Assembly (NCBI GenBank): GCA_002483605.1
Contig: DLIG01000007.1
Coordinates: forward strand, 45,709 to 104,910
Length of the DNA: 59,202 nt
Reading direction: 5' to 3'
DNA from: Sulfurovum sp. UBA7648
GTDB taxonomy: Bacteria; Campylobacterota; Campylobacteria; Campylobacterales; Sulfurovaceae
Shown: positions 1 to 8,903 of the stretch, one piece after another
How the letters are laid out: each line of letters opens with the position of its first letter
Position numbering within the stretch: position 1 is the first letter of the stretch
Made by a program: the position numbers and the translations under genes
The notes under the pieces: model-generated
Told to the model about the DNA's origin: nothing
The model's database searches: none
Seen by the model: only the letters and a program-made list of their open reading frames with translations

Positions 1-21
1 TTCATGTTTGCTTAACGACTT

Positions 22-1080
22 TCACCCTCTTAACACATCAAGAACATTTGTAGCATAGCATCCTTTTGGAAGGGTAAAACCAAGCTCATAATGTGCTTTT
101 TCAGGTATATATCTTTTACTAATATCAGTTGCCCAGATCCAAGCATAGCGTCTAGCACCATCCAATGGGATAGGCTCATCAAACATACTTTCTATAACGC
201 CGGCATTTCCCCCGGCTCTCTTGGTTTTTGCTCCTGGCACAAGCCCTGTAGGAGAAATATCACGCGAAGTAAATCTAGATGCTTCATCGCTCAACTCCTC
301 GGCATCAAATAACCTGCCATAAGGGTAATGCATCATCACATCACCCTTTATAAGTTTAAAAAATTGCGCTTGATCTTTGGTATCATCAAGAGTGCCAGCC
401 GGCAAAGACAATATGCTCTCACATTCTGATTCGCTGTATTTTTGAAGCAGCAAACTAAGTTCTATTCGCTTTGATAGCCAATTGTTAAACAGATAGCTTT
501 GATATGAACCCACCAGAAATTCTCGCAGCTTTCTATCATTGATCTTGAGTTTTTTTTCTATTATCTTCTTGCCGTCTTCCCAGTTAGTGCCGTCAGTTCC
601 GAATCTTTGATTGCCAAAATAATTTGGAAGCCCGTTTTGTTTTATCCATTCTAGTCCTGAATCCAGCTTGTCCTTTTGTACCCCAAGGACTTTTTTTAGA
701 CGCATCTCAAAGCGGTTGCCCTTTAGGTGCCCTATTCTTATTTTATTATTATGTCTAGTAGTTTCTAGTATCTTTATGCCATCATGATTCAAATCTTTTA
801 ATCTCTCTTCATGTTTGGCAAGCAGCGATATATACTGAATAGTCATCGCATTTTTATCTTTCAGTCCGGCATAGCCTATCTCGCTATGCTTTATGCCCAA
901 ATGATTTGCGATAATAGCTATCATATCCCATGTAGTTAGCTCTTTTTTGCGAACTTTTAAAACTAAATGTTCGCCCTCCCCGCTAAATTCATACAGCGGT
1001 ATCTCTTCAACGGTAAAATCTCGCGGTGATGAATTGAAAACAAAATCATTTTGGATAGGAAGCGGATATAGTAATTTCAT
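22..1080 (-). CDS. truD: tRNA pseudouridine(13) synthase TruD
   Basis: TruD isomerises uridine 13 of tRNA-Glu to pseudouridine. The protein is 352 aa, the usual family size. The catalytic motif GYAGLKDKNAMT lies at residues 69-80, with the catalytic aspartate at D75. A second TruD signature, NYFGNQRFG, follows near residues 153-161. The C-terminal part is intact and the stop codon is inside the window. It is the first gene and reads leftward out of the window, separated by about 75 bp from the patatin gene on the same strand. Assignment is firm from motif content and length. Confidence 0.95.
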   Translation of the reverse strand: MKLLYPLPIQNDFVFNSSPRDFTVEEIPLYEFSGEGEHLVLKVRKKELTTWDMIAIIANHLGIKHSEIGYAGLKDKNAMTIQYISLLAKHEERLKDLNHDGIKILETTRHNNKIRIGHLKGNRFEMRLKKVLGVQKDKLDSGLEWIKQNGLPNYFGNQRFGTDGTNWEDGKKIIEKKLKINDRKLREFLVGSYQSYLFNNWLSKRIELSLLLQKYSESECESILSLPAGTLDDTKDQAQFFKLIKGDVMMHYPYGRLFDAEELSDEASRFTSRDISPTGLVPGAKTKRAGGNAGVIESMFDEPIPLDGARRYAWIWATDISKRYIPEKAHYELGFTLPKGCYATNVLDVLRG

Positions 1081-1154
1081 AATGCTCTTTTTTATGGAAT
1101 TATAACATTTTGATACTGCGATATATCCTGCTCTTGATTTTAACCATTTTTTAT

Positions 1155-3077
1155 TTATTTCAAAACATTAAAGAGATCAAAAATCTCATAATCTCTTTTT
1201 TTTCTGCCGGCCAATGCTTTGGTCTCTTTTAGCATATTATCAATATCTCTTAATACGCTAAAGCCCATTTCTCTTCCAAGGTAGTAGTACGCATCCCACT
1301 GTGCTTTGTCAAAAAACTGATCACCTGTAGGCTCATGCGGAAAAGCCGGATGATATGTTTTGTATTTAAAGCTATCAAACATTACGGCATTTTTCTCTAT
1401 ATTTTCCATAAGTTTATATTTTTGATTGCCATTGTATTTAGGAGGTGTCATTGAGGATTTGATATAGACAAAGGTTCCGATATGTTTTTTTGCACCATCT
1501 TCATGCTCTGGAAGTTCATAAATATCTGCTGCGCAATAGTGTTTTTCTGAAAAACCGCTCGATGCTTTTGGCCTGATCTCATCTTCTGGTTCAGATCTGA
1601 ATTTTATCTCAAGTCCCAATTCATTTCTTGCTCTAATGAGTAAATTTTTAAGATCAGCAAACTCATAATTCGGATCTGCTCCTGCATCTACAGCTATTAT
1701 TAGTTTACATCTGCGTCTCAAAAGCTCATAAACACCAATATTTTCGATGTGCCCTCCATCAGAAAGGTTAATACGCCATCTCTTTAAAGTAGGCAAACCA
1801 AAAAGTTCAGCGAGATTGCAATATGGCCAAAATGTCGGCCAATAATTAAATTTTTGCGCATAAAAATAGGCAAGCTTTTCGAGCCAATTTTTATTCTTTT
1901 TTATCATTATCAGAGGATTTAAAGCCCAATAACCCAGTCTAATATTCAATAGTGTCATAAAAAAAGCCAAAAAACGGTTTGATTTGTATCCCATATTGGA
2001 ATTAAGCGCAGCGCCCGATATGGTCATCGCCGCAGAGAGTGTCATATTTTTATATTCGCTTTGATCACTTGCTATATAGCCTGTTAATTTAGAACCGGTA
2101 TAAAATGGCGAAAAAAGAAAATAATCACAGCTTTTTAATCCTTTATAGTTATCTTTTCCCATTAAATTTAACGTGGTATTGATCAAAGGATATGGAGCAC
2201 CGCCCCATTTTTTTGGACTTCTGCCAGGGCTTAATTTATAAACTTTTTTTGAAGGTTTCTCAAACCACAAATAAGCATCTTTTAGGCGAAAATTGTAAAA
2301 CATATGTGATGAGAGAATATTTGGATTCGCAAATAAACCCAACACAATAGTAACTACGCCTAAAATCAACACTGTTTGCCCTGTTGGCATTCCCAAAAAA
2401 TTCGGCAATAGGTCTGCAGCATGAAAGAGATATATGATAATTACAATTAGGGTAAATAACCCTTCTGCTATGATCAATTTTTTTGGTGACCATATTTTTT
2501 TGCCTGTTTTTGGAAAAATATATAAAAAATGGAAAAAATAATAATAAAAAACCGTGAGCAAAAGAGCTCCGAGAGCAGTAGAGCCTATATACAACAATGC
2601 ATTGGAATCAAACCACTTCATTAGATAGCCTACAAAGAGGGCAAAAACAACATACCATATCAAATGCAGCAAAGCTGTTACAAAATACCCTCCGATAAGG
2701 GAACTGTAATTGAAGAGTCTATTTTTGCTCGGAGTAAGATATTTGCCATGATTTCTAAAATGATCGATATCTTCTTGCAAAAAAAGTTCATTATATGGGT
2801 CGCTAGAAGCAATGTTATCTCGAAGCTTTGAATGGATATAGCTGCCGATATATCCTCCGCCCGATACACTTGAGATATAATCAGCTTGCTTAAAAAGACC
2901 CATTTTATTCATCGCTTGCAAAAAGCCGAGATTGATAGTCGCCGAGCGCACACCGCCGCCTGATAGTGCAATGCCAATGAGATTTTCTTGTATATTATCC
3001 GTATTTTGCCCAAGCTTTGTGCGTTTTGAAGTGATTGCTTCTATCTCTTCTTCAAAAAAATCTTCAAATTTTTTCAT
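1155..3077 (-). CDS. Membrane-embedded patatin-like phospholipase
   Basis: Probable acyl hydrolase of the patatin family. Seen: an oxyanion glycine motif SGGGVRS (residues 39-45), a nucleophile elbow ISSVSGGGYIG with candidate Ser72, and the catalytic LSDGGH motif with Asp440. The elbow reads S-V-S-G-G instead of the usual G-x-S-x-G. Between elbow and dyad lies an insertion with about four hydrophobic segments (roughly 125-150, 160-187, 203-220 and 232-250). At 640 aa it is much longer than simple bacterial patatins (about 300 aa). AAGGA lies 8 nt upstream of the ATG. It stands alone and diverges from gltX2. Substrate is unknown; a membrane lipid is the simplest guess. Confidence 0.85.
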   Translation of the reverse strand: MKKFEDFFEEEIEAITSKRTKLGQNTDNIQENLIGIALSGGGVRSATINLGFLQAMNKMGLFKQADYISSVSGGGYIGSYIHSKLRDNIASSDPYNELFLQEDIDHFRNHGKYLTPSKNRLFNYSSLIGGYFVTALLHLIWYVVFALFVGYLMKWFDSNALLYIGSTALGALLLTVFYYYFFHFLYIFPKTGKKIWSPKKLIIAEGLFTLIVIIIYLFHAADLLPNFLGMPTGQTVLILGVVTIVLGLFANPNILSSHMFYNFRLKDAYLWFEKPSKKVYKLSPGRSPKKWGGAPYPLINTTLNLMGKDNYKGLKSCDYFLFSPFYTGSKLTGYIASDQSEYKNMTLSAAMTISGAALNSNMGYKSNRFLAFFMTLLNIRLGYWALNPLIMIKKNKNWLEKLAYFYAQKFNYWPTFWPYCNLAELFGLPTLKRWRINLSDGGHIENIGVYELLRRRCKLIIAVDAGADPNYEFADLKNLLIRARNELGLEIKFRSEPEDEIRPKASSGFSEKHYCAADIYELPEHEDGAKKHIGTFVYIKSSMTPPKYNGNQKYKLMENIEKNAVMFDSFKYKTYHPAFPHEPTGDQFFDKAQWDAYYYLGREMGFSVLRDIDNMLKETKALAGRKKRDYEIFDLFNVLK

Positions 3078-3269
3078 TGACGATCCTTGTATAGCAAAGA
3101 TTACATATAATATTGTATCATTTTTGCATGACTTAATATAAAATTTTTTCTTAATTTAAAAAAATTATTTTAATCATTTTAATAATCAAAATATTTACGT
3201 ATACCTTAAATAAATATTAGTAAAAATCATACAAAAACTCTCAAAACGGTAACTTTTAGCAAAAAACCA

Positions 3270-3275
3270 TATAAT
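3270..3275 (+). promoter_or_regulatory. -10 element (TATAAT) of the gltX2 operon
   Basis: A consensus TATAAT hexamer lies 32 bp upstream of the gltX2 start in an AT-rich divergent spacer (3078-3306). No clear -35 is visible, which is common for sigma-70 promoters of Campylobacterota. A strong Shine-Dalgarno AGGAG at 3297-3301 precedes the ATG by 5 nt. Confidence 0.6.
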
Positions 3276-3306
3276 TACATAGATTTAAAGCTTTACAGGA
3301 GAAAAA

Positions 3307-4614
3307 ATGCTCAGATTTGCCCCATCGCCGACAGGTGATATGCATATCGGTAACTTACGAGTAGCCATAATAAATTATATCGTTGCCATGCAAAGAGATA
3401 CAGGCTTTGTAGTTCGCATAGAAGATACAGACAAAGAAAGAAACATAGAAGGCAAAGATCAAGAGATCTTACAAATATTAGAAAAATTTTCACTTCCATA
3501 TAGTCAACTATTTTACCAAAGTGCCAATCTGCACATTCATCAAAATCTAGCCATTAAACTCCTAGAAGAAGGTAATGCTTTTATATGCACGTGCACGCCT
3601 GAAGAGCTCGAAGCTGATAGAGAAAAAGCAAAAAAAGACGGCATTGCATATAGATACAGCAGTAAATGCACCATTCAGTCAAATGAAACAATTGAAGAGA
3701 TAAAAGCCAAAAATATACCTTTTGTGATCCGTATCAAAAAACCTGATGCTCCGATAGTTCACCATGATGTCATAAAGGGAGATTTTACAACGCAGCCAAA
3801 CGAAGTAGATAGTTTTGTGATCCTTAGAAATGACAGCACTCCTACTTATAATTTTGCATGTGCTTGCGATGATATGCTAACCAATATAGATATGATAATC
3901 CGCGGCGAAGATCATCTGAGCAACACTCCAAAACAGATCCATATCAAAAATCTACTAGGCTACACCAAAGAAACACAATATGCCCATCTGCCTATTATTT
4001 TAAATAGTGAAAACAAAAAAATGAGCAAAAGAGATGATGCAAGTTCTGTAAAATGGTTGTTCGAACAAGGATTTCTGCCTGATGCGATTTTAAATTATCT
4101 ATTGCTTTTAGGCAACAAAACGCCAAAAGAAGTTTTTACACTTCCTGAGGCAATATCATGGTTCAAGCTTGAAAACATCTCAAAAAGCCCAGCTAAATTT
4201 GACATAGACAAATTGCGTTTCCTTAACCGCGAACATCTTAGACTTATAGATGATAAAGACTTTTCTGCTTTATTTGGTTTTAGAGATAGCGAGCTTGGGA
4301 AACTAGCCAAATTATATCTTGAAGAAGCTAGCACACTAAGCGAGCTAGAACCAAAAATAAAAGCTATTTTTGCTCCAAAAAACTTTGAAGGAGAATGGAG
4401 TAAAGAGATGGTTTTATTGCGAGACATCATTGCTGGGGCTCCGGCATTTTCAACATATGATGAATTTAAAAGCTATCTTATAGAAAAAAGCGGGCTTAAG
4501 GGCAAGGCATTGTTTAAACCGCTTAGATTATTGCTTACAGGAGCAGAACATGGGCCTGAACTTAGCGATATTTACCCTTATATCAAATCTTATCTACTCG
4601 AGGTTATATCATGA
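3307..4614 (+). CDS. gltX2: Glutamyl-tRNA synthetase, GltX2 type
   Basis: Class I aminoacyl-tRNA synthetase of 435 aa. The HIGH-type motif MHIGN is at residues 12-16 and KMSKR at 238-242. The N-terminus (MLRFAPSPTGDMHIGNLR) and the C-terminal LLTGAEHGPEL-type segment match the second GluRS of Helicobacter and Campylobacter as I know it. In H. pylori that enzyme charges tRNA-Gln with Glu for later amidation by GatCAB; assigning that specificity here is inference. The stop overlaps the next gene by ATGA, so the two are translationally coupled. A second, canonical gltX1 would be expected elsewhere in the genome. Confidence 0.9.
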   Translation: MLRFAPSPTGDMHIGNLRVAIINYIVAMQRDTGFVVRIEDTDKERNIEGKDQEILQILEKFSLPYSQLFYQSANLHIHQNLAIKLLEEGNAFICTCTPEELEADREKAKKDGIAYRYSSKCTIQSNETIEEIKAKNIPFVIRIKKPDAPIVHHDVIKGDFTTQPNEVDSFVILRNDSTPTYNFACACDDMLTNIDMIIRGEDHLSNTPKQIHIKNLLGYTKETQYAHLPIILNSENKKMSKRDDASSVKWLFEQGFLPDAILNYLLLLGNKTPKEVFTLPEAISWFKLENISKSPAKFDIDKLRFLNREHLRLIDDKDFSALFGFRDSELGKLAKLYLEEASTLSELEPKIKAIFAPKNFEGEWSKEMVLLRDIIAGAPAFSTYDEFKSYLIEKSGLKGKALFKPLRLLLTGAEHGPELSDIYPYIKSYLLEVIS

Positions 4615-4856
4615 TGTTTTTATCAAATCTTATCAATGGGCTTATCACACTATATATTTGGATCATAATCATAGTTTCACTTGTAAGTATTTTTTCTCCG
4701 TATACACGCAATCCGATCATTGATATGATGCGTAGCATTACAGATCCTGTTTTTGGATTTGTTAGAGAAAAAATGCCGTTTGTAGTAACAAACGGCATCG
4801 ATTTTTCTCCATTGGTTGTTATAATCGGCTTACAGATCATACGAATATTATTCTAG
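4611..4856 (+). CDS. YggT family membrane protein
   Basis: An 81-aa integral membrane protein with two hydrophobic segments (about residues 7-24 and 63-80). It carries the YggT signature: a YTRNPIIDMMRSITDPVFGFVRE-type region followed by DFSPLVVIIGLQII. YggT proteins are small inner-membrane proteins of poorly defined role, linked in other bacteria to osmotic stress and division-site organisation. The start ATG overlaps the gltX2 stop (ATGA), and the slt gene follows within 10 bp, so the three form one operon. Confidence 0.85.
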   Translation: MMFLSNLINGLITLYIWIIIIVSLVSIFSPYTRNPIIDMMRSITDPVFGFVREKMPFVVTNGIDFSPLVVIIGLQIIRILF

Positions 4857-4865
4857 GAAATGGCT

Positions 4866-6140
4866 ATGAAAATAAAACAATTTTTTATATTTTTGGCTCT
4901 TTTTTCTCTCATACTCGAAGCAAAAACTTTTACACTCGAAGATATAAAGGAAATGCCGACATGTTTGGAAAAGGACTATTATATTTGGCGTTTTATTTCT
5001 CAACCCCAAACAACACAACAAGAAGCAAGTGATGCTCTTGCGCAAGCTTTCTATGTCAACAAAGCGATTGCGGATGTATACAAAGCAAAAACAGGCATAA
5101 AACCGCGTATGGGTGCATACTGCAAAGGTGACAATTGCGTGCCGCCTCCGCCGTCAAATGAAGCCATACAGGCAAGCAGACATTTTAGCGCAGGTATAAA
5201 AGCGCTAAAATCCAATGATCCCCAAAAAGCGCTTTCTCATTTTATATACTCCAAACAGACCACAGACAAGCCTGATGATAGGGATAGAGCAACATTTTGG
5301 GCATATCAAGTTACGAAAGACAAAGCTTATTTGGATGAACTTTTAGCTAGCAATGAAGTAAATATTTATACGTTAATTGCGCAAGATATAGTAAACGGCC
5401 GCTATCCTAAAACGATCAGTCCCGTATTTGCATCGCAGCATAATTACTTACATGATACCAAAGATCCGCTGAGTTGGGCAAAATTAAAAAATCAGGTTTT
5501 TTCCGGCAAAAATGATCTTAATAAATTAGCTCAGTCATATGCTTACGAATCAACCGCGGGACATTACGCATTTATAAAATCTTATGCTTCCGAGCACAAA
5601 GAAAAATATTATCCATTGCCATATCGCAATATATTAAAATCATTACCTACAGAAAGACAAGCGCTTATTTATGCCATCGCAAGGCAAGAAAGTAAATTTG
5701 TGCCTGCAGCAATATCTCGTTCTTTTGCTCTGGGAATGATGCAAATCATGCCTTTTTTAGCACAGCACATAGCCAAAAAAGACGGAGAAACTATAGACTT
5801 GGACGATATGTTTGATCCTAAAAAAGCCATTCAGTACTCAAATCGTCATTTGAATTATCTCAATTCATATCTTTATCATCCGCTTTTTGTGGCGTATGCC
5901 TATAATGGAGGTATCGGCTTTACTAAACGTCTGATACAAAGACCTAATATGTTTAAAAAAGGTCCATACGAGCCTTATCTTAGTATGGAAACTATTGAAA
6001 ACGTAGAATCACGAGAATATGGCAAAAAAGTCCTTGTTAATTATGTAATATATATGAACAAATTAGGAGTCCCTACCCGCATATTACCGCTTATTAATAA
6101 CTTGAATGACGGAACACAAATAGATCGTTTCCGAAATTAA
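4866..6140 (+). CDS. slt: Soluble lytic murein transglycosylase (Slt)
   Basis: Periplasmic enzyme that cleaves peptidoglycan glycan strands to 1,6-anhydro products. There is an N-terminal signal peptide (hydrophobic stretch then LEAKTF), then a helical region that includes a Pro-rich spot (CVPPPP). The C-terminal SLT domain has the catalytic IARQESKF (Glu275 from this start), the ALGMMQIMP motif and the AYNGG motif. I start at 4866: the AGGA at 4855-4858 sits 7 nt before this ATG but only 1 nt before the in-frame ATG at 4860. Third gene of the gltX2-yggT-slt operon. Confidence 0.93.
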   Translation: MKIKQFFIFLALFSLILEAKTFTLEDIKEMPTCLEKDYYIWRFISQPQTTQQEASDALAQAFYVNKAIADVYKAKTGIKPRMGAYCKGDNCVPPPPSNEAIQASRHFSAGIKALKSNDPQKALSHFIYSKQTTDKPDDRDRATFWAYQVTKDKAYLDELLASNEVNIYTLIAQDIVNGRYPKTISPVFASQHNYLHDTKDPLSWAKLKNQVFSGKNDLNKLAQSYAYESTAGHYAFIKSYASEHKEKYYPLPYRNILKSLPTERQALIYAIARQESKFVPAAISRSFALGMMQIMPFLAQHIAKKDGETIDLDDMFDPKKAIQYSNRHLNYLNSYLYHPLFVAYAYNGGIGFTKRLIQRPNMFKKGPYEPYLSMETIENVESREYGKKVLVNYVIYMNKLGVPTRILPLINNLNDGTQIDRFRN

Positions 6141-6159
6141 TCTCCAATACCCCAACTCT

Positions 6160-6177
6160 CCCTAAAGAGCGTTAGGG
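6160..6177. promoter_or_regulatory. Palindrome abutting the trpB -10 box
   Basis: CCCTAA, a 6-nt spacer and TTAGGG form a perfect inverted repeat that ends exactly where TATAAT (6178-6183) begins. No T-tract follows, so it is a poor terminator for slt. An operator for trpB, or a coincidence, are the alternatives. Confidence 0.35.
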
Positions 6178-6183
6178 TATAAT
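6178..6183 (+). promoter_or_regulatory. -10 element (TATAAT) of trpB
   Basis: Consensus hexamer 33 bp before the trpB ATG, directly after the CCCTAA/TTAGGG palindrome. No Shine-Dalgarno stronger than TGTAAAG is seen before the start. Confidence 0.55.
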
Positions 6184-6215
6184 CTCTATCAAAAATCAAT
6201 TGTAAAGTTTTCACT

Positions 6216-7451
6216 ATGACAAAAAAACCAAATGATATTTATATACCAAAGCCAAGTCCGCATGACCCTGACGAATTAGGACATTTTGGTATCTTTGGCG
6301 GCAGATATGTACCGGAAACACTAATGAGCGCTCTTGAGCAGTTAAAAAAAGACTATCAAAATATCAGATTTGATCATGAATTTTGGAAAGAAGTCGATTA
6401 CTACTATAAAAACTATGTAGGAAGGCCAAGCCCGCTTTATTTTGCGCAAAATATCAGTGAAGAACTGGGAGCTAAAATCTATCTCAAAAGAGAGGATCTC
6501 AATCATACAGGTGCTCATAAGATCAACCATACGGTTGCTCAGGCTATTTTGGCAAAAAAACTTGGAAAGAAAAAAGTTATAGCAGAAACAGGTGCTGGTC
6601 AGCACGGAGTTGCTACTGCAACAGTCGCTGCTCTTTTTGGTTTAGAATGTGAAATATTTATGGGCGAAAAAGATGTGGCTAGACAAGAACTTAATGTATT
6701 TCGCATGAAATTATTGGGAGCAAAAGTACACTCTGTTAAATCCGGCAGCCGCACACTAAAGGATGCTATGAATGATGCGATTCGCCACTGGGTGACACAT
6801 GCTAGAGATACATTTTATATAATAGGAACAGTTGCCGGCCCGCATCCTTATCCAATGATGATCAGAGATATTCAATCTATTATAGGCTGGGAAGCAAAAG
6901 CACAAATTTTAGAGGCAGAGCAAAGATTGCCTGACAAAGTTATAGCTTGCATAGGTGGCGGGTCAAATGCTATAGGCATATTTAATCACTTTTTAGAACA
7001 CAAAGAAGTAGAATGTATAGGTATTGAGGCTGGTGGTTTGGGCATAGACACCGATAAGCATGGGGCATCGCTTGAAAAAGGAAGTCCTGGCGTGCTTCAT
7101 GGGCAAATGAGCTATTTACTTCAAGATGAAGACGGCCAGATATTGGAAGCTCATTCTATTTCTGCCGGACTTGATTACCCGGGCATTGGGCCGGAGCATG
7201 CCTACCTCAAAGAACAAGGCTTAGCCAAATATGATAATATTACTGACAAAGAAGCCCTTGATGCCTTTGTTTGGCTTTCACAAAGCGAGGGGATCATACC
7301 AGCATTCGAAAGCTCTCATGCGGTTGCATATCTCAAAAAAATGGATAGATCAGAGATAAAAGATAAGCTCATCATAGTAAATCTCTCCGGAAGAGGCGAC
7401 AAAGATATGATGCAAGCAAAAGATATATTAAAAGATCAATTTAAAGATTAA
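6216..7451 (+). CDS. trpB: Tryptophan synthase beta chain
   Basis: TrpB condenses indole with serine to tryptophan using PLP. The 411-aa protein has the Schiff-base lysine in HTGAHKINH (Lys102), the phosphate-binding GGGSNAIG loop, and the TrpB1-type N-terminus ELGHFGIFGGRYVPE. trpA and the other trp genes are not adjacent; trpD lies 41 kb away in this window, so the pathway genes are dispersed here. It has its own promoter and is followed after 12 bp by pepA, with which it may be co-transcribed. Confidence 0.97.
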   Translation: MTKKPNDIYIPKPSPHDPDELGHFGIFGGRYVPETLMSALEQLKKDYQNIRFDHEFWKEVDYYYKNYVGRPSPLYFAQNISEELGAKIYLKREDLNHTGAHKINHTVAQAILAKKLGKKKVIAETGAGQHGVATATVAALFGLECEIFMGEKDVARQELNVFRMKLLGAKVHSVKSGSRTLKDAMNDAIRHWVTHARDTFYIIGTVAGPHPYPMMIRDIQSIIGWEAKAQILEAEQRLPDKVIACIGGGSNAIGIFNHFLEHKEVECIGIEAGGLGIDTDKHGASLEKGSPGVLHGQMSYLLQDEDGQILEAHSISAGLDYPGIGPEHAYLKEQGLAKYDNITDKEALDAFVWLSQSEGIIPAFESSHAVAYLKKMDRSEIKDKLIIVNLSGRGDKDMMQAKDILKDQFKD

Positions 7452-7463
7452 AGGAAAAAATCA

Positions 7464-8903
7464 ATGTTATTTCATGTTAGTGATACTCCAATAGCATCTT
7501 TTGATGGCGATATCACACTAATTTTTATTGCTAATGGAAATTTGGAAGAGGCCCAAGATGCAGAGCTGCTAAAAAAAGTTGGTTTCAAAGCAGAGCAAGA
7601 TGAAGTAGTTCATCTTATTGAGAAACAACGATTATACGTAGGAATTTCATCACTAGATCCAGATAGCCTAAGAAGTGCATCTGCTACTGCTATTCGTTCA
7701 GTATGTTGCAAAAGTATTTATAAACACTTAGCTGTAGCGCCTTTAAATTCTTTGAACGAATACTATATGCATGCTATCTGTGAAGGTATACTGCTTGGCA
7801 ATTATACTTTCACAAGATATAAAAGCAAACCAATAGTTTCTAATTTGGAAAAAGTATCTATCTTTTTAGAAGATTGTGATAAGACGACAAAAGATATTAT
7901 CAAAAATGCTATTGATAATGCAACTATACTTGCTAATGCTACGAATTTCTCAAGGGATATAGTAAACACAACTCCTGATGATTGTTATCCGAAAATCATG
8001 GCACAAATTGCAACCAAGCTTTGCGAAGATAGCAATTTGGAGTGCAATATACTAGGAATTAAAGAGTTAGAAAAACAAAACATGAATGCCTTACTAGCAG
8101 TAGCAAGAGCTAGCAGGCATGAACCTTATGTAATTCATCTAAAACATAAACCGGCCAATCCAAAGTGTGTAATCACGCTGGTTGGAAAAGGATTGACCTA
8201 TGATAGCGGCGGACTAAGTCTAAAACCATCAGCATCAATGGTAACAATGAAATCTGACAAAAGCGGAGCCTCTGCGGTGCTTGGCATAATGAAAGCAATA
8301 GGAGAAATGGATCTTCCAGTAGAGGTGCATGGATTTATTGGCGCAGTAGAAAATATGATAGGCGGAGATGCATATAAACCAGATGATGTATTGTATGCTA
8401 AAAATGGCAAAACCATAGAAGTACGCAATACTGATGCAGAAGGAAGGTTGGTGCTTGCCGATGTACTTGCTTATGCACAACAAGAAGTAAATGCTGATTA
8501 TATATACGATTTTGCTACTCTTACAGGAGCATGTGTGGTTGCCCTTGGAGCTTATACCATTGGTATTATGGGCAACTCAGATGCACCAAAAACATTGCTA
8601 AAAAACGCTTCTAAAATTTCGGGTGAAATGGTAACAGAATTGCATTTTAATAGATTTTTGAAAAAACTTATCAAAAGCGAGATAGCAGATATCAGCAATG
8701 TGGCTAGCTCTCCGCACGGTGGAGCGATCACTGCCGGATTATTTTTATCTGAATTTATAAATGAAGAAAACAAAGACAAATGGACACATCTAGATATTGC
8801 AGGACCGGCTTTTGTAGAACACACATGGGCTGAAAATCCTCACGGCGGATCAGGAGCCGGTGTAAGATTGATGGTCAATTTATTGCAAAACCTAGCTAAA
8901 TAA
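7464..8903 (+). CDS. pepA: Cytosolic (leucyl) aminopeptidase, M17 family
   Basis: Two-metal M17 aminopeptidase that removes N-terminal residues during peptide turnover. The 479-aa protein has an N-terminal non-catalytic domain and a C-terminal catalytic domain with GKGLTYDSGGLSLK, a metal-binding lysine/aspartate region, and the signature NTDAEGRL near residue 320. Shine-Dalgarno AAAGGAAAA precedes the ATG. Its stop codon directly abuts the stop codon of the convergent antiporter gene, with no spacer for a separate terminator. Confidence 0.95.
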   Translation: MLFHVSDTPIASFDGDITLIFIANGNLEEAQDAELLKKVGFKAEQDEVVHLIEKQRLYVGISSLDPDSLRSASATAIRSVCCKSIYKHLAVAPLNSLNEYYMHAICEGILLGNYTFTRYKSKPIVSNLEKVSIFLEDCDKTTKDIIKNAIDNATILANATNFSRDIVNTTPDDCYPKIMAQIATKLCEDSNLECNILGIKELEKQNMNALLAVARASRHEPYVIHLKHKPANPKCVITLVGKGLTYDSGGLSLKPSASMVTMKSDKSGASAVLGIMKAIGEMDLPVEVHGFIGAVENMIGGDAYKPDDVLYAKNGKTIEVRNTDAEGRLVLADVLAYAQQEVNADYIYDFATLTGACVVALGAYTIGIMGNSDAPKTLLKNASKISGEMVTELHFNRFLKKLIKSEIADISNVASSPHGGAITAGLFLSEFINEENKDKWTHLDIAGPAFVEHTWAENPHGGSGAGVRLMVNLLQNLAK

